64,000 bases of DNA, taken from contig CAKUVH010000002.1 of the NCBI GenBank assembly GCA_934695425.1, forward strand, positions 62,001 to 126,000. Reading direction: 5' to 3'. The notes beneath the pieces are model-generated. The model was given only the letters and a program-made list of their open reading frames with translations, did no database searches and had not been told where the DNA came from. Positions 34,547 to 42,785 of this stretch are shown one piece after another. The DNA is from an uncultured Eubacteriales bacterium. Lineage in GTDB: Bacteria; Bacillota; Clostridia; Oscillospirales; Acutalibacteraceae. A program made the translations under genes and the position numbers. The first letter of the stretch is position 1; each line of letters opens with the position of its first letter.

Positions 34547-35605
34547 ATGATAAATTTTAATGTATGCAAAAGTAAAATAATTATGGGCGCAAAAATAACA
34601 AATGACTTATCATCGCTTGCATTAAACCGCCAAAAACCCCGCAAAGTATTTGTAATAACCGACACAAACGTATCAGAAATATATCTTGATGATTTAAAAT
34701 CACAATTGAAAAAACTAAATTTCGAGTTTCATTATTATATTATTCCTGCAGGCGAATTTTCCAAATCTTTAAAGACTGTAGAAAATATATACGAAAAATT
34801 ATCTTCCGATTTAATCTCAAAAAACGACATTATCATTTCGCTTGGCGGAGGAGTGGTTTCGGATATTTCCGGATTTGTGGCTTCCACTTACAAAAGAGGG
34901 ATAAAGTTAATCAACATTCCTACATCTTTTCTTGCGATGATAGATGCTTCAATAGGCGGGAAAAATGCGGTTAATTTGAATTCGGGAAAAAATTTGGTGG
35001 GGAGTTTTTATTTTCCGGATTTAATTTTAATAGACTATAATTTTTTAAATACTCTTCCAAAAAAAGAGCTTAATTCAGGCATTTCCGAAGCAATAAAATG
35101 CGGTGCAATATTTGACGAAAAACTTTTTAGTATTTTGGAAAAAGAAAAATTTGAAGATAATATCGAAAATATTATTTACAGAAGCATTTTAGTTAAGAAA
35201 AAATTGGTTGAAGAAGATCGGTTTGATTCAGGAAAACGTATGCTTTTGAATTTTGGACATACAATTGGACATGCTGTTGAAAGTTTATGCGGATACAAAA
35301 ATATTTCGCACGGCGAAGCTGTGTCCGTAGGTATGAATGCAATAACAAAAATTTCCGAAAAATTAGGATTAACCGGCGCAGGTGTGTCCGAAAGAGTTAA
35401 AAATGTATGCGAAAAATATTCTTTACCTACCCAAAATAATTTTCCGATCGACAAGCTTTCTGAAATGATTTTACAGGATAAGAAAAATTTTGGTGAATAT
35501 ATAAATCTAGTGATTTTAAAAAATATCGGGAACAGTTTTTTACTTAAACTTTCAAGCGATAACATAAGCAATTTTTTAGAAGGGGAGGGATTCATTTTTG
35601 AGTAA
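34547..35605 (+). CDS. aroB: 3-dehydroquinate synthase
   Basis: Second step of the shikimate pathway: DAHP to 3-dehydroquinate, NAD and metal dependent. It has 352 residues. The NAD site is SLGGGVVSDISGFVAST. Metal ligands sit in SEAIKCG (Glu), NFGHTIGHAVE (His) and HGEAVSVGM (His). The ATG lies 14 bases from ggaggt, rather far, but no better start is in frame. It opens an operon in which most genes overlap; aroA begins inside its last codons. Confidence 0.97.
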   Translation: MINFNVCKSKIIMGAKITNDLSSLALNRQKPRKVFVITDTNVSEIYLDDLKSQLKKLNFEFHYYIIPAGEFSKSLKTVENIYEKLSSDLISKNDIIISLGGGVVSDISGFVASTYKRGIKLINIPTSFLAMIDASIGGKNAVNLNSGKNLVGSFYFPDLILIDYNFLNTLPKKELNSGISEAIKCGAIFDEKLFSILEKEKFEDNIENIIYRSILVKKKLVEEDRFDSGKRMLLNFGHTIGHAVESLCGYKNISHGEAVSVGMNAITKISEKLGLTGAGVSERVKNVCEKYSLPTQNNFPIDKLSEMILQDKKNFGEYINLVILKNIGNSFLLKLSSDNISNFLEGEGFIFE

Positions 35606-36869
35606 TGTAAGAATACATCCAAAAAACTTAAGTGGCACAGTCGAAATTCCTCCGTCGAAAAGTTATTTGCATCGAGCAATCATTTGCGGAGCGTTGTCAG
35701 GAAAGCCAATTAAGATCAGCCCTGTAATATATTCAGATGATATTATCGCTACAATTAACGCCATGAAATCTTTAGGTGCAGACATCGATATTTCTGAAAA
35801 CAGCATAAAAATTAACGGATTTACTCCTTCAAAAAATAGTGTAAAAATTAACTGCCTAGATTCTGGCTCTACTTTAAGATTTTTAATACCGTTGGTATCT
35901 GCGCTCGGGATACAAACTACATTTTTATTAGGAGAATCTCTTGCAAAACGACCTATTTTACCTTATTTGGAAGCACTTTCAAATAACGGCCTGAAATTTG
36001 AATTTAACGGTGATTTTGAGCTGATTATTAGCGGAAAACTTAAACCCGGAAAATTTTTTATTCCCGGAAAAATAAGTTCGCAGTTTGTTTCGGGCCTTAT
36101 GATGGCGCTCCCGATTTTGCAGTCTGACAGTGAAATAATTTTAACTTCTGATTTAGAGTCTTGCAGTTATGTTGACATCACTATTGATGTTATGAAAAAA
36201 TTCGGTGTAAACGTAACTAGGTCAAATCAAAACTATTATATATCCTGCCATCAAAAATATATCAGCCATGATTTTTTTGTCGAAGGCGATTGGTCTCAGG
36301 CGGCATTCTTTTTGGTTGCGGGCGCTATTGGAGGAAATATTTCTGTAAAAAATTTAAAAATCAATTCTACGCAAGGAGACAGAGCTATTATCGAAATCCT
36401 TGACAAAATGGGTGCGAAAATAGAATTTTTTGCAAGCTGTATTTCAATACATAGCGGAGCTTTAAAAGGAACAATTATAGATGCAAAAAATATCCCTGAT
36501 CTCGTCCCGATAATTTGTGTCGCTGCGGCTTGTGCTGAAGGAATTACAAAAATATATAATGTTAAAAGATTGAAGTTTAAAGAATGCAATAGGCTAAGTG
36601 CTATTTGTCAAGAACTGGAAAATCTAGGAGTGGATATTTGTACAGAATCAGACTGTATAGTCGTGCAGGGCAGAAATAATTTACATTCTGACCGTGTGTG
36701 GAGTCACAAAGATCACCGCATTTTAATGTCTCTTGCGATAATGGCAACTAAAAATTCAGGACTCACAGAAATAACGGATGTGGATTGTGTAAAAAAATCT
36801 TACCCCAATTTTTTTGAAATTTTTAAACGACTGGGAGGATTGGCGGATGTCATCGACATGGGGAAATAA
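35598..36869 (+). CDS. aroA: 3-phosphoshikimate 1-carboxyvinyltransferase (EPSP synthase)
   Basis: Sixth step: joins shikimate-3-phosphate and PEP. It has 423 residues. The N-terminal substrate site is IPPSKSYLHRAIICGALSG, the second signature LDSGSTLRFL follows, and EGDWSQAAFFLVAGAI and the final GCVK-like DVDCVKKSYPNFFEIF are family marks. It starts with TTG after agggga ggg, overlapping the aroB stop by 8 bases, so the two are translationally coupled. No insertion or loss is seen. Confidence 0.96.
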   Translation: MSNVRIHPKNLSGTVEIPPSKSYLHRAIICGALSGKPIKISPVIYSDDIIATINAMKSLGADIDISENSIKINGFTPSKNSVKINCLDSGSTLRFLIPLVSALGIQTTFLLGESLAKRPILPYLEALSNNGLKFEFNGDFELIISGKLKPGKFFIPGKISSQFVSGLMMALPILQSDSEIILTSDLESCSYVDITIDVMKKFGVNVTRSNQNYYISCHQKYISHDFFVEGDWSQAAFFLVAGAIGGNISVKNLKINSTQGDRAIIEILDKMGAKIEFFASCISIHSGALKGTIIDAKNIPDLVPIICVAAACAEGITKIYNVKRLKFKECNRLSAICQELENLGVDICTESDCIVVQGRNNLHSDRVWSHKDHRILMSLAIMATKNSGLTEITDVDCVKKSYPNFFEIFKRLGGLADVIDMGK

Positions 36870-37923
36870 TATCAAGGTATCGATATTCGGCGAAAGCCAC
36901 GGAGAGGCTATAGGAGCTGTTTTGGAAGGTATTCCTGCGGGGCAAAAAATAAATTTTGACGACATAGCACTACAATTAAATAGACGCAAACCTAGAAGTG
37001 ACGGCCTTACAACTTCCCGAAAAGAAACTGATAATTTTAAAATATTATCCGGAATTTTTAAAGGCCACACCACAGGCACTCCCGTATGTGCTGTGTTTTA
37101 TAACGAGGATGCCGATTCTTCTTCATACAAAGATTTAGTTTTCAGACCCGGCCACGCTGACTATACTGCTCATGTTCGATATCAAGGATTTGAAGATTAT
37201 CGAGGCGGCGGGCATTTTTCGGGAAGACTTATGTGCCCGCTTGTGTTTGCCGGTTCAATTTGCAGACAGGTTCTTGAAAATAAAGGCATCTCAGTCGGCT
37301 CTCACATAAGTTCGGCAGGGGATATAAACGACAAATCGTTTGACCCTGTGAATGTTTCCAAAACTGTTCTTGAAAGTTTATCTAAGGATGAATTTCCTGT
37401 AATTAATCCAGAAGTAAAATCCATTATAGAAAGAAAAATTTTAAGTATCAAATCTCAAGGCGACAGCATCGGAGGAACCATTGAGTGTGCGATAACAGGC
37501 GTTCCTGCCGGAATAGGTAATCCTATTTTTGATAATATCGAAAGTAAGATTTCATCTATAATTTTTGGGATTCCCGCCGTGAAAGGAATAGAATTCGGTA
37601 AAGGTTTTGATTCTTCCAAAATTCTTGGCAGCGAAAATAACGATAACTATATTATAAAAGAAGGGAAAATATCCACCGAAACCAATAACCATGGTGGAAT
37701 TTTAGGCGGAATAAGCTCCGGAATGCCAATAATTTTTAAAGTAGCTTTTAAACCCACTCCTTCCATAGCGAAAAAACAAAGTACAATAGATTTGAAAAAT
37801 AATTCTCCAAAAGTTTTAGAACTAACCGGTCGGCACGACCCTTGCATAGTGTTGCGCGCAGCTCCTATAGTTGAGGCTGCCGCGGCGATAGCAATTTTAG
37901 ATATTGTTATGAAGGACGTATGA
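36847..37923 (+). CDS. aroC: Chorismate synthase
   Basis: Last step to chorismate, dependent on reduced FMN. It has 358 residues and begins MSSTWGNNIKVSIFGESHGE, the N-terminal signature; FRPGHADYTAHVRYQGFEDY and GGHFSGRLM form the flavin/substrate site, and RHDPCIVLRAAPIVEAA the third signature. ATG 36847 follows gggaggattggcgg; the frame to 36814 lies within aroA. It overlaps aroA by 23 bases. Confidence 0.96.
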   Translation: MSSTWGNNIKVSIFGESHGEAIGAVLEGIPAGQKINFDDIALQLNRRKPRSDGLTTSRKETDNFKILSGIFKGHTTGTPVCAVFYNEDADSSSYKDLVFRPGHADYTAHVRYQGFEDYRGGGHFSGRLMCPLVFAGSICRQVLENKGISVGSHISSAGDINDKSFDPVNVSKTVLESLSKDEFPVINPEVKSIIERKILSIKSQGDSIGGTIECAITGVPAGIGNPIFDNIESKISSIIFGIPAVKGIEFGKGFDSSKILGSENNDNYIIKEGKISTETNNHGGILGGISSGMPIIFKVAFKPTPSIAKKQSTIDLKNNSPKVLELTGRHDPCIVLRAAPIVEAAAAIAILDIVMKDV

Positions 37924-37927
37924 AATT

Positions 37928-38728
37928 ATGAAAAGTAAAATTTTAAAAAAAATAGATAAAAATAATCCTGATTGCAAATTTAATTCCATAGAAGAGCAAT
38001 TTAATTTACCCAAACAAAAAATACATATAATCGCAGGCCCATGCGCAGTCGAAAGCGAAAAATCTGTTAATTCAATCGCTTCGTATTTATCACAATCCGG
38101 AGTGAAATTTTTAAGAGGAGGAGCTTACAAGCCACGAACATCACCCTATGATTTTCAAGGTCTGAAAGAAGACGGGCTTAAAATTTTGAAAGAAGCCGCA
38201 GATAAAAATAATCTTTTGGTTGTGAGCGAAATTGTAGATCCGCGCCATATAGAAACCATGATGAAATACGTTGACGTTTTTCAAATAGGTTCCAGAAATA
38301 TGCATAATTTTGAACTTTTGAAAGAAGTGGGAAAATCAAATCATTCTGTCCTTTTAAAAAGAGGAATGTGTGCGACGATTGAAGAATTTAAATTTGCCGC
38401 CGAATATTTGGCGTGTGAAGGTAACCGCAACATAATAATGTGCGAGAGAGGAATACGAACTTTTGAAAAAGCAACAAGAAATACATTGGATCTGTCGTGC
38501 GTAGCTATTTTAAAATCCGAAACAAAACTCCCCGTCGTGGTTGATTTGAGCCATTCTCTGGGAAGAAAAGATATAGTCATTCCTTTGGCGAAAGCTTCGA
38601 GTGCTGTTGGAGCTGACGGAATAATGGTCGAAGTCCATAATACGCCCCACGAAGCTTTAAGCGATGGTTTTCAGCAGCTTAATTTTGATGAATTTTCTAA
38701 ATTAATGCAAGCTCTTAGAGGAGAATGA
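37928..38728 (+). CDS. aroF: 3-deoxy-7-phosphoheptulonate synthase (DAHP synthase)
   Basis: First step: erythrose-4-phosphate plus PEP to DAHP. It has 266 residues, of the compact type I-beta class related to KDO8P synthase. Motifs are IIAGPCAVES, FLRGGAYKPRTSPYDFQGL, and IGSRNMHNFELLKEVG. No chorismate-mutase or ferredoxin-like regulatory domain is attached; a separate chorismate mutase gene follows, overlapping by ATGA, so feedback control might act through that partner (known for some Firmicutes; inferred here). Confidence 0.95.
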   Translation: MKSKILKKIDKNNPDCKFNSIEEQFNLPKQKIHIIAGPCAVESEKSVNSIASYLSQSGVKFLRGGAYKPRTSPYDFQGLKEDGLKILKEAADKNNLLVVSEIVDPRHIETMMKYVDVFQIGSRNMHNFELLKEVGKSNHSVLLKRGMCATIEEFKFAAEYLACEGNRNIIMCERGIRTFEKATRNTLDLSCVAILKSETKLPVVVDLSHSLGRKDIVIPLAKASSAVGADGIMVEVHNTPHEALSDGFQQLNFDEFSKLMQALRGE

Positions 38729-38733
38729 TTTTT

Positions 38734-39024
38734 ATGGATGATTTAAAAATTTTCAGAGAAAAAATAGATATCATAGATGATAAAATAATTAATCTTCTGG
38801 TCGAAAGATTCAAAATAATTGAGGATGTATCGGAGCTTAAGAAAAATAATAATATAGAAGTGATTCAGGAATCCCGCATAAGTGAAATCATAGAAAAAGC
38901 GAAAAACAAAGCCTTGAAAAATAAGATAGACCCGGCTATATTCCAAAAAATTTATTTGAATATTATTGACTCGGCTTGCGATTTAGAGAAAAAAATTATT
39001 GAAAATAAAAACAGGAGAATTTAA
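38734..39024 (+). CDS. Chorismate mutase, AroQ class
   Basis: Converts chorismate to prephenate. The 96 residues are all helical: LKIFREKIDIIDDKIINLLV, RFKIIEDVSELKK, then ESRISEIIEKAK, in line with the AroQ fold (conserved Arg near the start and in ERF). ATG 38734 gives a 9-base gap to the gagga site; ATG 38725 would sit on it. It lies between DAHP synthase and the aroE-aroK fusion. Confidence 0.9.
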   Translation: MDDLKIFREKIDIIDDKIINLLVERFKIIEDVSELKKNNNIEVIQESRISEIIEKAKNKALKNKIDPAIFQKIYLNIIDSACDLEKKIIENKNRRI

Positions 39025-40265
39025 TGGAGTACGGATTAATAGGCGAAAATTTATCTCATAGTTTTTCTAAATTTATTCATAGCGAATTTAATTTATATAA
39101 TTACGATTTATATAATTTATCTGAAAATGAACTTGATGTTGTATTAAAGTCAAAAAAATTTAAGGGTCTGAATATTACAATACCCTATAAAAAATCTGTG
39201 ATTAAGTACTGCGATGCCCTTGACGAAACAGTTAAAAAAATAGGCAGCGCTAATACTCTTGTTATAAAAAATGATTGTTTAAAAGCTTATAATACCGATT
39301 ATTTTGGACTCAAATATACAATGGACAGGTCAAATATTTTTTTAAAAAATAAAAAAGTAATGATATTAGGCAGCGGCGGGACTTCGCTCACAGCTCGAGC
39401 GTTGGTTGAAGATTTAGGCGCAAGTGAAATCATTACAGTTTCAAGGTCTTTAAATGAAAAAATCAATTATAGCAATATCTATGATTATAATTTTGTTGAT
39501 GTCCTTATAAACACCACCCCTGTCGGAATGTATCCGAATAATTTATGCGAACTTGTGGATATTAACAAATTTAAAAATTTGAGCGGGGTAGTGGATGTTA
39601 TATACAATCCTCTAAAATCCAAATTATTAATGGAATCAAAAGAACTTAAAATTCCTATCGCCGGCGGACTTCCTATGCTTGTGGCTCAAGCAAAAGCTTC
39701 AGCTGAAATTTTTTCCGGCAAAAAAATAGACGATTCGATTATTGAAAAAATTATAAAAAAATTATGCTTTAAAATTTCTAACATAGTCCTTGTAGGTATG
39801 CCCGGCTGCGGGAAAACCACTCTGTCTAAAATACTTTCCGATAAGCTCTCAAAAAAATTTGTAGATACTGACCAAGAAATTCAAAAACATTTTCAAGAAA
39901 AAATAAGCAAAGTATTTGAAATTTACGGTGAAGAAAAATTCAGGGAAGCCGAAACTGAAATAATAAAAAAACACGGCAAAGAAAACAATTTAATTTTATC
40001 CACAGGCGGCGGCGCGGTTGTTAACAGCGAAAATTATTATCCTCTGAAACAAAATTCCCGAATTTACTGGATAAAAAGAGATTTAAACAAATTAGATACC
40101 AAAAATCGCCCTCTCTCAAAAAATTTAAACGAAATTAAAAAAATATATGAATCACGACAACTTATGTACGAAAATTTCAGCGACAAAATTATTTTTAATA
40201 ATGAAAGACTTGAAGATGCAGCTCAAGAAATTTTGGAGGATTTTTATGAAAATATTGATTATTAA
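39024..40265 (+). CDS. aroE-aroK: Bifunctional shikimate dehydrogenase / shikimate kinase
   Basis: A fusion of two pathway enzymes in 413 residues. Residues 1 to about 250 are AroE: GLIGENLSHSFSKFIH (shikimate site, SxS), LNITIPYKK (catalytic Lys), GSGGTSLTARALVEDLGA (NADP site), INTTPVGMYP and GLPMLVAQAKASAEIFSG. Residues about 255-413 are AroK: VLVGMPGCGKTTLSK (P-loop), FVDTDQEI, EEKFREAETEI and STGGGAVV. AroE converts dehydroshikimate to shikimate, AroK phosphorylates it, so the fusion joins consecutive steps. It starts in the stop codon of the chorismate mutase gene. Confidence 0.96.
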   Translation: MEYGLIGENLSHSFSKFIHSEFNLYNYDLYNLSENELDVVLKSKKFKGLNITIPYKKSVIKYCDALDETVKKIGSANTLVIKNDCLKAYNTDYFGLKYTMDRSNIFLKNKKVMILGSGGTSLTARALVEDLGASEIITVSRSLNEKINYSNIYDYNFVDVLINTTPVGMYPNNLCELVDINKFKNLSGVVDVIYNPLKSKLLMESKELKIPIAGGLPMLVAQAKASAEIFSGKKIDDSIIEKIIKKLCFKISNIVLVGMPGCGKTTLSKILSDKLSKKFVDTDQEIQKHFQEKISKVFEIYGEEKFREAETEIIKKHGKENNLILSTGGGAVVNSENYYPLKQNSRIYWIKRDLNKLDTKNRPLSKNLNEIKKIYESRQLMYENFSDKIIFNNERLEDAAQEILEDFYENIDY

Positions 40266-40689
40266 CGGACCGAATATTAATATGCTTGGAATTAGAGAAA
40301 AAAATTATTACGGAGAAAATTCTTATGATTTTCTTGTAAATTCTCTTAAAAATTTGGCTGATAAAAATAATATAGAAATAGATTTTTATCAATCCAATCA
40401 CGAAGGCTGCCTGGTGGATAAAATTCAAGAAGCTTATTACAAAAAAATTGATGGCATTGTGATAAATCCCGCGGCCTATACCCACACGAGTATAGCCATT
40501 TTAGACGCGCTTAAAGCTGTCTCGATACCTACCGTGGAGGTGCATATTTCTGACATAAATAATCGGGATGAATTCCGTAAAAAATCTTTTATAAGTGAAG
40601 CTTGCGCAAAAGTTATAATCGGGAAAGGCTTGGCAGGGTACGAAGAGGCTGTCCTTTTTTTGAAAGATTTTTGCCTAAATGAAAATTGA
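40246..40689 (+). CDS. aroQ: 3-dehydroquinate dehydratase, type II
   Basis: Third step: dehydroquinate to dehydroshikimate. It has 147 residues, the usual type II length, beginning KILIINGPNINMLGIREKNYYG (loop with catalytic Tyr). INPAAYTHTSIAILDAL and VEVHISDINNRDEFR carry the His and Arg of the active site. ATG 40246 follows ggagg and lies 20 bases inside the fusion gene; the longer frame upstream is not supported. It is the last operon gene; with it, all seven steps from DAHP to chorismate are covered here. Confidence 0.96.
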   Translation: MKILIINGPNINMLGIREKNYYGENSYDFLVNSLKNLADKNNIEIDFYQSNHEGCLVDKIQEAYYKKIDGIVINPAAYTHTSIAILDALKAVSIPTVEVHISDINNRDEFRKKSFISEACAKVIIGKGLAGYEEAVLFLKDFCLNEN

Positions 40690-40723
40690 TTTTTTGGATA
40701 TAAAAATTGTGAATTCTCGGCTG

Positions 40724-40871
40724 AATTATGTTAAAAAATAATTATTTTTATCATTTTATACAAAAAACGCTTGACAAGATATATATATATATATAATGTA
40801 AATAAGATTGATAATTTAAATCGGCCGAAGATTATTGATCTTGAATATTTTTTGTATAAGGAGTGATAAAA
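40724..40871 (+). repeat. Duplicated promoter/leader region, copy 1
   Basis: About 148 bases nearly identical to 41346-41501. Contains TATACAAAAA (40757-40766), TTGACA (40771-40776), a 15-base (TA)n spacer, TATAAT (40792-40797), and an inverted repeat at 40804-40842 (aagattgataat / attattgatctt around tcggccga) that begins at the predicted transcription start. Confidence 0.88.
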
Positions 40872-41282
40872 ATGTTGTCAACAAAGGAAAAATCAGAAAT
40901 CATAAAAATTATTAATGATGTTGACATTCAGGATCTTAATATAACTAAGTTTGTTAGTTACGAGTCTAAATTAAAAAAAGAAATATCTAAAATAGCAAGT
41001 GAGTGCGATGATAAAACAAGAACAGCGCTTTTTCGTGTTAGATACTTTATAACAACTGAATTACGGGAAGCTATGTACGGAGATATTATGGATAAAAGAA
41101 ATCCATTAGACGAAAACCTGTTAGATAAAGACCAAATAACTAAGAATTTGAAAAAATTAGAGCGCAGTAAATTAAAAGAAGTTTTAAACGAAGTAAAAAA
41201 GAGCGATGAGCTAGAGGACATGGCCGGAAAAATTGAATTGGCTTTTAAGTCCAAAATTAAAGAATTCGGAAACATAAAATAA
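40872..41282 (+). CDS. Orphan acidic/basic helical protein, paralogue of 41502 gene
   Basis: A 136-residue cytosolic-type protein of unknown function. Residues look helical throughout (STKEKSEIIKIINDVDIQDL ...). It shares layout with the downstream gene: a short N-terminal helix ending in a DIQDL/KIDDF motif, a middle helix pair, a Tyr-Gly segment (AMYGD versus IYKGG), and a C-terminal helix ending K-I-x-EF. The ATG follows ataaggagtgataaa. It is preceded by a TA-tract promoter. A terminator follows. Confidence 0.68.
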   Translation: MLSTKEKSEIIKIINDVDIQDLNITKFVSYESKLKKEISKIASECDDKTRTALFRVRYFITTELREAMYGDIMDKRNPLDENLLDKDQITKNLKKLERSKLKEVLNEVKKSDELEDMAGKIELAFKSKIKEFGNIK

Positions 41283-41288
41283 TATTTA

Positions 41289-41319
41289 TCCCCACCAAAT
41301 ATTGGTGGGGAATTTTTTG
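41289..41319 (+). terminator. Terminator after first paralogue
   Basis: Stem tccccacc / ggtgggga and a T6 run. It is nearly the same sequence as the terminator at 41900, so the duplication included the terminator. Confidence 0.9.
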
Positions 41320-41345
41320 ACATAAAAAATATGAAATGTCAGTTA

Positions 41346-41501
41346 AATTATGTTAAAAAAATAATTATTTTTATCATTTTATACAAAAAACGCTTGACGA
41401 TATATATATATATATAATGTAAATAAGATCGATAATTTAAATCGGCCGAAAATTATTGATCTTGAATATTTTTTATATAATTTATATAAGGAGTGGTAAA
41501 A
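41346..41501 (+). repeat. Duplicated promoter/leader region, copy 2
   Basis: Copy of 40724-40871. TATACAAAAA (41380-41389), TTGACG (41394-41399), a 13-base (TA)n spacer, TATAAT (41413-41418), and the inverted repeat at 41425-41463. It differs mainly in a two-base-shorter TA tract and a short insertion before the ribosome site. Confidence 0.88.
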
Positions 41502-41894
41502 ATGGTAGTTAAAAAAACGGACGTAAATGCACTAGTAAAAGAAGTTAAGAATCTTAAAATTGATGATTTTAGCGGTTTGAAAGAAATGCAGAAAATAGTA
41601 AAAAATTATGATGGAGAAGAAGAGGGAGAATTATTAGAAACATACTGTACTGATCTTAAGGATGATGTGGCAAGTTCTATATATAAGGGCGGTGCTATGG
41701 GTATGCGCGGTGGCGATATAACTAGTAAAGAAAAGTATGATAAAAAACGAAGAGACGCTGGCTTAACGAGTGCTCGCAAAGGTTATGAGGAACTTGCGAA
41801 AAAAATGAAAAATAATAAAGAATTGAAAAATTTCGCAGACAAATTAGTAACACCTGTTTTGGATAAAATAGATGAATTCAAAAGATTCGACTAA
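41502..41894 (+). CDS. Orphan helical protein, paralogue of 40872 gene
   Basis: A 130-residue protein of unknown function. Charged helices with one Gly/Met-rich loop (KGGAMGMRGGDITSKEKYDK). Identity with the gene just upstream is low at protein level, although flanking DNA is nearly identical. So the coding part diverged faster than its control region, or one coding part was replaced. ATG 41502 follows aaggagtgg. There is no signal peptide. Confidence 0.68.
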   Translation: MVVKKTDVNALVKEVKNLKIDDFSGLKEMQKIVKNYDGEEEGELLETYCTDLKDDVASSIYKGGAMGMRGGDITSKEKYDKKRRDAGLTSARKGYEELAKKMKNNKELKNFADKLVTPVLDKIDEFKRFD

Positions 41895-41899
41895 CATTC

Positions 41900-41930
41900 A
41901 TCCCCACCAAATATCGGTGGGGAATTTTTG
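41900..41930 (+). terminator. Terminator after second paralogue
   Basis: Stem tccccacc / ggtgggga and a T5 run. Confidence 0.88.
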
Positions 41931-41939
41931 TATATATAA

Positions 41940-41970
41940 AACCACACAATTTCTTGTGTGGTCAATTTTT
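41940..41970 (-). terminator. Terminator of minus operon (TPM gene)
   Basis: Stem accacacaa / ttgtgtggt. It overlaps the stop region of the TPM gene on the minus strand; T/A-rich on both sides, so it may act in both directions. Confidence 0.7.
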
Positions 41971-42770
41971 TAAAATTTTCCGCCTCCGCCGCCATGCGTG
42001 GTCCCGGATGAGCTTTGATGGGTGCTGCTCCCGGAATTCCCTTCTTTAGGTTTGGCAGTTCGGTTTATTCTGCTGAATATAAACATCTCATTGCTGTTTG
42101 TGATATTCAAGCTGTCTCTGTCAACATAATCAGTAGCTTGAGCTTTTCTTTTTACGGTTTTCAATTGAGATTTCATAACTGCTCCCACAGTAAATGCAAT
42201 AGCTATTCCTATTGCAATCGAAATTACGATTTCCAAAACTATGGTAAAAGGTTTTTTCGGTAAATTTTTATTGTCATAAGGTTCGCCTGTTTTTGCTTGA
42301 GTAATAAATTTATCACATAACTCCGCATAGGTCTCAAATGCTTTTGAATATTCCGAATCTTTTAAATACGGTTTAATTTCATTTCCGATATACTCAATCC
42401 CGGCATCTGTAAAGGCAGTTATTCCAAATCCGCACGTCGAAATATACCAGTCACGTTCCTCCATGTTGATCAGTAGCAATACTCCGCTTTTATTTTCGCC
42501 AATACCATAATTATTGTAGTCATAAAAATCATCCGCGTATTCGGTCGTACTTTTACCTTCCAAAGTTTTGGTGCTTAATATTACTACATCACATTCTTGA
42601 TTTTTACTGATAGAATCAAGTTTAGTTTCTAGTTCAACTTTTTCAGAATCACTTAAAAGAGAAGCATTATCAACTAATCTCGAAGGTTGACTTTGTGCAT
42701 ATATAAAACCTATTCCCATGCACATAAAAATTATAATAAACAACCAGGGTTTTATTTTTCTTTTTATCAT
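41970..42770 (-). CDS. TPM-domain membrane protein (YdjH-like)
   Basis: A 266-residue protein. Signal peptide (KPWLFIIIFMCMGIGFIYAQ), then a TPM domain (about 30-160) with LVDNASLLSDSEKVELETKL, then YDYNNYGIGENKSGVLLLIN, a mid-protein membrane helix (TIVLEIVISIAIGIAIAFTV), and a Ser/Gly-rich tail ending GGGGGKF. That tail is usual for YgcG-type proteins. ATG 42770 follows aggagg with an 11-base gap. It ends an operon with zinc-ribbon and SPFH genes, as ydjH does in Bacillus. Confidence 0.88.
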   Translation of the reverse strand: MIKRKIKPWLFIIIFMCMGIGFIYAQSQPSRLVDNASLLSDSEKVELETKLDSISKNQECDVVILSTKTLEGKSTTEYADDFYDYNNYGIGENKSGVLLLINMEERDWYISTCGFGITAFTDAGIEYIGNEIKPYLKDSEYSKAFETYAELCDKFITQAKTGEPYDNKNLPKKPFTIVLEIVISIAIGIAIAFTVGAVMKSQLKTVKRKAQATDYVDRDSLNITNSNEMFIFSRINRTAKPKEGNSGSSTHQSSSGTTHGGGGGKF

Positions 42771-42785
42771 CTGTATCACTTCCTC

